64,000 bases of DNA from Capnocytophaga sputigena (GTDB lineage Bacteria > Bacteroidota > Bacteroidia > Flavobacteriales > Flavobacteriaceae). Below the pieces are notes generated by a model, which saw only the letters and a program-made list of their open reading frames with translations, made no database searches and was not told the DNA's origin. The translations under genes were made by a program, and so were the position numbers. Positions 59,304 to 64,000 of this stretch are shown here, piece by piece. Position 1 is the stretch's first letter. Each line of letters starts with the position of its first letter. The stretch is taken from the NCBI RefSeq assembly GCF_900446695.1, contig NZ_UAVP01000008.1, forward strand, positions 434,001 through 498,000, written 5' to 3'.

Positions 59304-59305
59304 GA
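58844..59305 (+). CDS. Secreted hypothetical protein, duplicate 1
   Basis: 153 residues. The signal peptide MKLTLLLVIACIANTFAQ is cleaved after AQ. The mature protein is basic and aromatic (YIKAKYVLHASQNISLAPSRLYTLKGEKYYGEYV; HFIKGEKKIKVPTNSQGRFIIYEY), resembling a small beta-structured outer-membrane or periplasmic protein. No family recognised. The second copy at 62619 differs in only a few residues (S/N, S/T, I/A, last residue). Part of the duplicated block. Confidence 0.75.
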   Translation: MKLTLLLVIACIANTFAQLSPQALDSLQQVKYIKAKYVLHASQNISLAPSRLYTLKGEKYYGEYVTKYDHRGSALEFYSGGSEGYIPHKRYNTYGKDLPFEADMYEFHIKIDKKHGIIIDNGETHRNFHFIKGEKKIKVPTNSQGRFIIYEYL

Positions 59306-59380
59306 TAATCAATCGCTTTTAAAGTGTGTGGTGTAGGAAAGCCAGCGATAGCAGGGTGTTACAATAGAGTTATTTATAGT

Positions 59381-59413
59381 AGCACGAGCTACAAGCTCGC
59401 GCCAGCAGGGGGC
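59381..59413. repeat. REP-like palindrome
   Basis: AGCACGAGCTACAAGCTCGC then GCCAGCAGGGGGC, with the perfect palindrome CGAGCT-ACA-AGCTCG at 59385-59399. Confidence 0.65.
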
Positions 59414-59430
59414 GTCAATTATAAAATCAT

Positions 59431-59469
59431 AATACCTCCAAAGAGTATTTAATTCTTTGGAGGTATTTT
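59431..59469. terminator. Bidirectional intrinsic terminator
   Basis: AATACCTCCAAAGA (59431-59444) pairs perfectly with 59454-59467 around a 9-base loop. It lies between the convergent secreted-protein and DUF308 genes. Confidence 0.85.
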
Positions 59470-59546
59470 CTGCAAAAAAGCACTATAGCTCTGTAATCAT
59501 AGGTATAACTATAGACTTGTGCCAGTGGTATTTTACTAATTTGCTG

Positions 59547-60179
59547 TTATTTCGTAGCTTCTTTCACTTCTTTTTCGAGGTCTTCTATGCGGTTCTTTAA
59601 ATCATCTGATAACTTTTGAGCAGAACCTTTTAACTTTTTCAGATTGAACGAAAGTATTACAGATGAAATACCTGTGGAGATAAATGCTAAACCTGTGAAT
59701 ACTACTAATGAGATACCTGTAAAGATAGGATTAGCAATCAAAATGAACGAGAGGATAATACTCAATACGCTCACTATGGCTAAGTTCCCCCAATTCAGTA
59801 CGCCTGCTTCTTTTTCTTCGAAGGCAAAACCAAGTAGCTCAAACGAACGGAATAGCAACGTAAAACCTACTACCAATGGTAATATAAACATTGATAGGGC
59901 AGGATACATAAGTAAAAAGATACCCATTATCAATGAAATAAGTCCGCTTACCAAATACCAGCCCCAACCATTAAGATTTTTAGTATTCTGTAGGGCAAAG
60001 AAGGTTTCAATTATCCCCGATACTAAGAACGAAAGACTAAAGAGTATTGAAAGGGTAAGATAAGAATCTTGTGGTGATATAATTACCCCTATACCACAAA
60101 GAATGAACAAAATCCCTAATATAAGGGGAATGTACCAGTGTTTTACTGATCTTCTGATGGATTTGAAAAAATGCAACAT
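59547..60179 (-). CDS. HdeD/DUF308 family membrane protein
   Basis: 210 residues with six membrane segments arranged as three repeated pairs (LILGILFILCGIGVIIS, WGWYLVSGLISLIMGIFLLMYPA, etc.), as in HdeD, a protein linked to acid resistance in E. coli. A lysine/glutamate coiled-coil tail (KKLKGSAQKLSDDLKNRIEDLEKEVKEATK) is an addition. Promoter at 60207-60237 on this strand. Part of the segment inserted between mutY and ssb. Confidence 0.88.
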   Translation of the reverse strand: MLHFFKSIRRSVKHWYIPLILGILFILCGIGVIISPQDSYLTLSILFSLSFLVSGIIETFFALQNTKNLNGWGWYLVSGLISLIMGIFLLMYPALSMFILPLVVGFTLLFRSFELLGFAFEEKEAGVLNWGNLAIVSVLSIILSFILIANPIFTGISLVVFTGLAFISTGISSVILSFNLKKLKGSAQKLSDDLKNRIEDLEKEVKEATK

Positions 60180-60206
60180 AACTTTATCATTTAAAAATTA
60201 ATGACG

Positions 60207-60237
60207 CAAATGTAAGGATATTTTTTTGATTAGCAAA
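60207..60237 (-). promoter_or_regulatory. Promoter of the DUF308 gene
   Basis: On the minus strand, TTTG (60234-60237), 19 bases, TACATTTG (60207-60214). Confidence 0.65.
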
Positions 60238-60258
60238 ATATTTTCAAACAAATTTAAA

Positions 60259-60289
60259 TTGCGAATAAATAAAAGATATATTATCTTTG
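60259..60289 (+). promoter_or_regulatory. Promoter of the IS630 transposase
   Basis: TTG (60259-60261), 20 bases, TATCTTTG (60282-60289), nine bases before the ATG at 60298. A host-type consensus promoter. Confidence 0.65.
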
Positions 60290-60297
60290 CACTGTCT

Positions 60298-61338
60298 ATG
60301 GAACTAACACTGTCACCAACAGAAATAGAGGAACTTAGAAAGCTCCAACGCAACTTGCAAGGTCGCTCGGATTATGCCCGAGTTACCTGCATTTTGATGC
60401 TTTCTATGGGCAATACTCCTATTTTTGTTGCTGATTGCTTGGGTATAGATATTTCTACTATTTATCGTTATCGTTCCTTATATCTTGAAGGAGGACTAGA
60501 TAAACTCCTTGAGAATCGTTATAGAGGTTATCAAGGTCTGCTTAATATTTTTCAAATAGAATCCTTAAAACAAGAGTTACGCACACATCTTTATACAGAT
60601 GCAAAACAAGTATCTCAATGGGTTAAAGACACTTTTGAAGTTACCTATACTCCACAAGGAATGGCTGATTTACTTAACAGAATTGGTTTTTCCTATAAGA
60701 AAACAACCGAAGTGCCTTGTGAGGCGGATCCTTTAAAACAAAAACTATTTGCTGAAGCGCTCTCTAAAATTCTTTAAGAAAAGGAAGAAGGGGATGTGGT
60801 GTATTTTGCCGATGGTGTTCATCCTACGCACAACAGCCGTTCCACTTATGCTTGGATAGAGAAAGGTAAAGAGTTTCAACAACCAACAGTTAGTGGGCGT
60901 GATAGAGTGAATATCAATGGTTTGCTTAATGCTTATGATGTTACAGATGTAATAGCTCTTGATTGTGAATGCGTTAATGCAGAATCAACAAAAGAACTTT
61001 ACGAATTAGCTCTTAAAAAGCATCCAAACGCTAAAAATATTTATATTATATCCGATAATGTTCGCTATTATCACAATAAAGAGCTTCAAAACTGGGTAGA
61101 AGATAATAGAATTAAGCAAATTTTCTTGCCTCCATACTCTCCGAACCTCAATTTAATAGAGCGCTTGTGGAAATTCTTACGAAAAAAAGTAATCAATACG
61201 GGTTTCTATCGGAACAAGACAGAATTCCGAGATGCTATAAGGAATTTCTTTGATAATATACATACTTATAAAAAGGAGTTAGAGTCACTTCTAACTCTCA
61301 ATTTCCGTTTGATAAATTCGCAAACCATTTCTTTTTGA
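60298..61338 (+). mobile_element. IS630 family transposase interrupted by an in-frame TAA
   Basis: One frame runs from ATG 60298 (MELTLSPTEIEELRKLQRNL) to 61338, broken only by TAA at 60775-60777. The N-terminal part has a helix-turn-helix/winged region (FVADCLGIDISTIYRYRSLYLEGGLDKLL). The C-terminal part is a DDE domain: Asp in VVYFADGVHP, Asp in YIISDNVRYY and Glu in PPYSPNLNLIERLWKFLRKKV. The same-frame nonsense codon (perhaps CAA to TAA) rather than a frameshift suggests inactivation. I could not define terminal inverted repeats or the TA target. Confidence 0.85.
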
Positions 61339-61347
61339 CTATAATTT

Positions 61348-62415
61348 ATGAAGTTTAGAAAAATAAAAGAAATCCAAAAAGTAAAAGCTTTTGACCCAAA
61401 AACAGAGGTCTATTCAGTAGATGAACCTACTAAAGGAATACTTTTTAATGAGGTCTTTATACCTTTAGAAAAAGTACCATTAGACATAATAGCAATAGGT
61501 CAAAAAATCTTCACAGTAGATGGAGCAAGGTGTTTAAAAATATGGCAAGATGGGATACTTTTAAAAACTATTGAAAAAGCAGATTTATTATCTCCTTCTA
61601 ATGATAAATGGGTTTGGAAGTATTATCTTGATAAAAAAGATTACAAAAATTACTTCAATATTCTTGATTTAGAGATTAACCAGCTAATTTTCAAAGAGTA
61701 TATCCCATATAAGCTATATGTAGAAAAAAATATCATTATAGCGTATGATATTTTCGAGGGAGAGATAAAGCGTATCAATACCGATACAGAAACACTTTGG
61801 CAATTTACCATTGCTTCCTTAGGGGATTCTCCTTATCCTGATGAAGAAGATAAAATCGGAAAATTTTTAGGCATTACTAACAATTATCTATGGATAGTAA
61901 CCAACTTAGGTCGACTTATTGCCTTAGATATACAGACAGGGGAAGTCCAAAAAGTAGCCTCTCCTCATACAACAGATGAGAAATATAATTATCATTTAAA
62001 CAAGGCTTTTGGACACATTTATATAAAAGAAGAAGACGGAAATTTGTATTGTATGTCATATAATATGGTTACCATTATAGATACTCAAACATTTGCCATA
62101 AAAGAAGAATATAATTTTCGCGAGGAAGACCCCGAAGGAATGGGACAATATGAGTCTGTTTACACCCCTCTCCTTCAAGGTGATTATTTCACTTTTTTAG
62201 GTTCTAAACATAAAGAATATGGAGGTATAGGTTGGATAGGTATTTTTGATTACAAGGCGAGAAAGTTAGTATGGGAATACGAACTTTTTCCTTTTGAAGA
62301 AAGAAAAGCTACTCGCAATCGTTTAGTTGCCCCCCAACCCTTGTATATGAGTGGTAATAAATTGTATATCAAAGATATAAAAGATAACTTGTACATTTTT
62401 GAAAGAGAGGAATAG
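61348..62415 (+). CDS. Beta-propeller-like hypothetical protein
   Basis: 355 residues, soluble and rich in short beta-strands with repeating hydrophobic/aromatic units (IGQKIFTVDGARCLKIW, NYLWIVTNLGRLIALDIQTGEVQ, GNLYCMSYNMVTIIDTQTF, GNKLYIKDIKDNLYIFE), consistent with a PQQ/WD-type propeller. No signal peptide. AT-rich compared with mutY and ssb. It starts 9 bases after the transposase stop, so it may be cargo carried with or beside the IS. Function unknown. Confidence 0.7.
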   Translation: MKFRKIKEIQKVKAFDPKTEVYSVDEPTKGILFNEVFIPLEKVPLDIIAIGQKIFTVDGARCLKIWQDGILLKTIEKADLLSPSNDKWVWKYYLDKKDYKNYFNILDLEINQLIFKEYIPYKLYVEKNIIIAYDIFEGEIKRINTDTETLWQFTIASLGDSPYPDEEDKIGKFLGITNNYLWIVTNLGRLIALDIQTGEVQKVASPHTTDEKYNYHLNKAFGHIYIKEEDGNLYCMSYNMVTIIDTQTFAIKEEYNFREEDPEGMGQYESVYTPLLQGDYFTFLGSKHKEYGGIGWIGIFDYKARKLVWEYELFPFEERKATRNRLVAPQPLYMSGNKLYIKDIKDNLYIFEREE

Positions 62416-62488
62416 AATATTTACACCTAAATCACCGTCAAGTGAAAATTCATGTTTCACATACCATCACTCCTCTTCTCAATCCTAT

Positions 62489-63078
62489 AAATTTCATCAC
62501 CAAATTTTGGAAGCAGGAAAAATAGAAATTATTCCTTATCTTTGTACGCTGAATAAAGTCCTAATTTTTATTTGATGGTCATTTGATAGAAATGTAAAAA
62601 TATTAAAACTTATACTCTATGAAATTAACACTCTTACTCGTTATTGCTTGTATTGCCAATACCTTTGCTCAACTCTCACCACAAGCCTTAGACTCCTTAC
62701 AGCAAGTGAAGTACATCAAAGCAAAGTACGTATTGCACGCCAATCAAAACATTTCTTTAGCCCCAAGCAGACTCTATACGTTAAAAGGTGAAAAATATTA
62801 TGGCGAATATGTAACCAAATATGACCACCGAGGCACAGCTCTTGAGTTTTACAGCGGAGGTTCAGAAGGTTATATCCCTCACAAACGCTATAATACCTAT
62901 GGCAAAGACCTGCCTTTTGAAGCCGATATGTACGAATTCCATATCAAAATAGACAAAAAGCACGGCGCCATCATCGACAATGGGGAAACACATCGCAATT
63001 TCCACTTCATCAAAGGCGAAAAGAAAATAAAAGTCCCCACCAACTCCCAAGGTCGCTTTATCATTTATGAGTACTATT
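62489..63078 (+). repeat. Segmental duplication, copy 2
   Basis: Nearly identical to 58713-59303. Its first ~30 bases are the mutY 3' end (AAATTTCATCACCAAATTTT then GGAAGCAGG) although no mutY precedes it, showing that copy 2 derives from copy 1. The TAG of mutY has become CAG. Confidence 0.9.
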
Positions 63079-63080
63079 AA
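62619..63080 (+). CDS. Secreted hypothetical protein, duplicate 2
   Basis: 153 residues with the same signal peptide as duplicate 1 (MKLTLLLVIACIANTFAQ) and only a handful of changes in the mature part. Because both reading frames are intact despite base changes in the flanking DNA, both copies may be under selection. Promoter box TATCTTTG at 62537-62544. It lies directly before the short third scar and ssb. Confidence 0.75.
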   Translation: MKLTLLLVIACIANTFAQLSPQALDSLQQVKYIKAKYVLHANQNISLAPSRLYTLKGEKYYGEYVTKYDHRGTALEFYSGGSEGYIPHKRYNTYGKDLPFEADMYEFHIKIDKKHGAIIDNGETHRNFHFIKGEKKIKVPTNSQGRFIIYEYY

Positions 63081-63084
63081 TAGC

Positions 63085-63118
63085 AATTTTCATCTCCAAA
63101 TTTTGGTAAGTAGAAAAA
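63085..63118. repeat. Third, diverged scar of the mutY 3' end before ssb
   Basis: AATTTTCATCTCCAAATTTT then GGTAAGTAGAAAAA. Matches the starts of the two duplicated blocks (58713 and 62489). It probably marks the ancestral mutY-ssb junction and supplies the -33 TTTG of the ssb promoter. Confidence 0.65.
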
Positions 63119-63132
63119 AAGTTGTACTTTTG
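63102..63132 (+). promoter_or_regulatory. Promoter of ssb
   Basis: TTTG (63102-63105), 19 bases, TACTTTTG (63125-63132), 43 bases before the ATG. Confidence 0.7.
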
Positions 63133-63175
63133 AAAAATATTTTGATTATCAACTCTATATTTATATATTTTATCA

Positions 63176-63598
63176 ATGAACGGAACTTTAAATAAAGTTA
63201 TTCTCATAGGTCGTATGGGAGATGTTGTAAAACTTACGTATTTTAGCGAAGGCAACTGCATCGGTCAGTTCCCCTTAGCCACTGATGATGAGTATACTAA
63301 CCGCGCTACGAACGAGCGTATGAGCAGTACCGAATGGCATACTATCATCGTGCGCAACAAGCTCGCTGAACTCGTAGAAAAATACACTCACAAAGGCGAC
63401 CTTATCTATGTGGAAGGGCGCATCAAAACGCGCAAATGGCAAACGGAAGACGGCGCAATGCGCTATATGACTGAAATCCACGCTACTGATGTAACTTTTC
63501 TACCAAACCCCAAACGCGATGGGCAACCCAAAACTGCCCCTAAAACGGCTGAACCTAAAGGATATGAACCTCCGGTAAGCACCCAGCCGCCTTTCTAA
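63176..63598 (+). CDS. ssb: Single-stranded DNA-binding protein
   Basis: 140 residues. OB-fold: MNGTLNKVILIGRMGDVVKLTYFSEGNCIGQFPLAT, EWHTIIVRNKLAELVEKY, GDLIYVEGRIKTRKWQTEDG. The C-terminal tail is short and proline-rich, ending STQPPF; the usual acidic tip (DDDIPF) is reduced to PPF without acidic residues. Binds single-stranded DNA in replication and repair. It sits between mutY and gldE, the usual flavobacterial order, now separated from mutY by the inserted segment. Confidence 0.94.
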   Translation: MNGTLNKVILIGRMGDVVKLTYFSEGNCIGQFPLATDDEYTNRATNERMSSTEWHTIIVRNKLAELVEKYTHKGDLIYVEGRIKTRKWQTEDGAMRYMTEIHATDVTFLPNPKRDGQPKTAPKTAEPKGYEPPVSTQPPF

Positions 63599-63621
63599 AT
63601 GTATAACGAAATAATAATATT

Positions 63622-64000
63622 TTGGAAACAGAACCTTTGTCGGTACTCTCATTGATGCCTTTCTTAGCTATCGATGTGAGTATCGTTATTCAATTTGCAG
63701 TGTTTGTAGTACTATTGCTGTGCTCGGCTCTCATCTCAGGAGCTGAAGTAGCTCTCTTTTCACTCACTCCTGCCGAAGTGAATACCCTCCGTGAGGAGAA
63801 AATACCTTCTAGCAATATCATTGCCAAGCTCGTAGACAACCCCAAAAAGCTCTTGGCAACAGTGCTTATTGCCAACAACTTAGTAAATATCTCTATCGTA
63901 CTCCTCTTCGTAGATTTAGGCGACTTCCTCTTTGGCGGCATTACCACTCCTTGGGTGCGAACCGTACTCGATGTGGGGGTAGTAACCTTTGTTCTCTTGC
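63622..64000 (+). CDS. gldE: GldE, CorC/HlyC-type membrane protein (5' part)
   Basis: The frame runs off the right end. It begins TTG at 63622 (METEPLSVLSLMPFL; ATT at 63619 or ATG at 63655 are alternatives). Membrane segment VIQFAVFVVLLLCSALISGAEVALFSLTP, then EEKIPSSNIIAKLVDNPKKLLATVLIANNLVNISIV, is the CNNM/DUF21 domain of GldE, which is required for flavobacterial gliding through its work on envelope assembly together with GldD. CBS and CorC domains should follow outside the window. The ssb neighbour supports the identity. Confidence 0.9.
   Translation, partial: METEPLSVLSLMPFLAIDVSIVIQFAVFVVLLLCSALISGAEVALFSLTPAEVNTLREEKIPSSNIIAKLVDNPKKLLATVLIANNLVNISIVLLFVDLGDFLFGGITTPWVRTVLDVGVVTFVLL

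Noticed and set aside
60190-61360. Terminal inverted repeats of the IS630 element
   Set aside because: TTGCGAAT at 60259-60266 has a complement at 61316-61323, but the latter is inside the coding region. No better pair was found by eye.
63690-63947. An 85-codon minus-strand frame at the right end
   Set aside because: Antisense to the GldE membrane domain, with no independent support.

Overview
The window looks like a chromosome segment of a Bacteroidota bacterium of the family Flavobacteriaceae, most likely Capnocytophaga or a close relative. Supporting signs are promoters of the Bacteroidetes type (TTTG, about 20 bases, then TAnnTTTG), the near absence of Shine-Dalgarno sequences, the mutY-ssb-gldE block at the right end, a mevalonate-pathway gene, menaquinone synthesis, several lipoproteins with a Q-K/R-D/E motif just after the lipid-bearing cysteine (the surface-export signal described in Capnocytophaga), and a GC content I judge by eye to be near 40%. 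No rRNA, tRNA, CRISPR array or prophage was seen.

Layout. 0-7 kb: a partial gene, a four-helix-bundle remnant, a DUF4301 gene, then a minus-strand run pfkB-type kinase, hemL and a GH92 mannosidase lipoprotein. 7-10.5 kb: thrS-infC-rpmI-rplT, with infC probably starting at AUA and a structured leader before rplT. 10.6-17 kb: an envelope and secretion block with a DUF4878 lipoprotein, a YiiX-like hydrolase, C10 and C11 cysteine protease lipoproteins, small lipoproteins and two tandem beta-barrel proteins. 17-29.4 kb: a glycan locus with a DUF2723 GT-C-like membrane protein, four glycosyltransferase-like genes, an O-antigen ligase and two tandem lipid A phosphoethanolamine transferases. 29.4-31 kb: an SDR and a small transaldolase.

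31-38.5 kb is an accessory region. It holds three tandem S51 peptidase-like genes joined by an 18-bp start-codon repeat, a nonsense-broken small gene, SUKH-like and colicin-immunity-like genes, an AlkC-like DNA alkylation repair gene, a GNAT gene, an AT-rich gene bracketed by repeats, and an orphan antitoxin. 38.5-44.6 kb is housekeeping: menB, a HAD protein, a CCG Fe-S protein, a large metalloprotease and an MFS exporter. 44.7-46.6 kb holds three paralogous lipoproteins behind a decayed metallopeptidase-like lipoprotein gene.

47-58.7 kb: a membrane protein, a strong candidate structured non-coding RNA (about 47606-47782), accD, an antitoxin with a truncated toxin, mvaD, a DUF488 gene, a CLC channel, dnaG, a DUF4837 lipoprotein, tatA, a DUF417 gene, an IS1595-type transposase relic, a YbjQ gene and mutY. 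58.7-63.1 kb is an insertion separating mutY from ssb and gldE. It consists of a duplicated secreted-protein gene whose copies each carry a scar of the mutY 3' end, flanking a DUF308 gene, an IS630 transposase with an in-frame stop, and an AT-rich beta-propeller-like gene.

Two themes run through the window. Intergenic DNA is written in a small vocabulary of dispersed repeats: AT-rich promoter words, polypyrimidine words, REP-like palindromes and a repeat of about 90 bp. Two essential enzymes, AccD and DnaG, lack the cysteines of their usual zinc ribbons.
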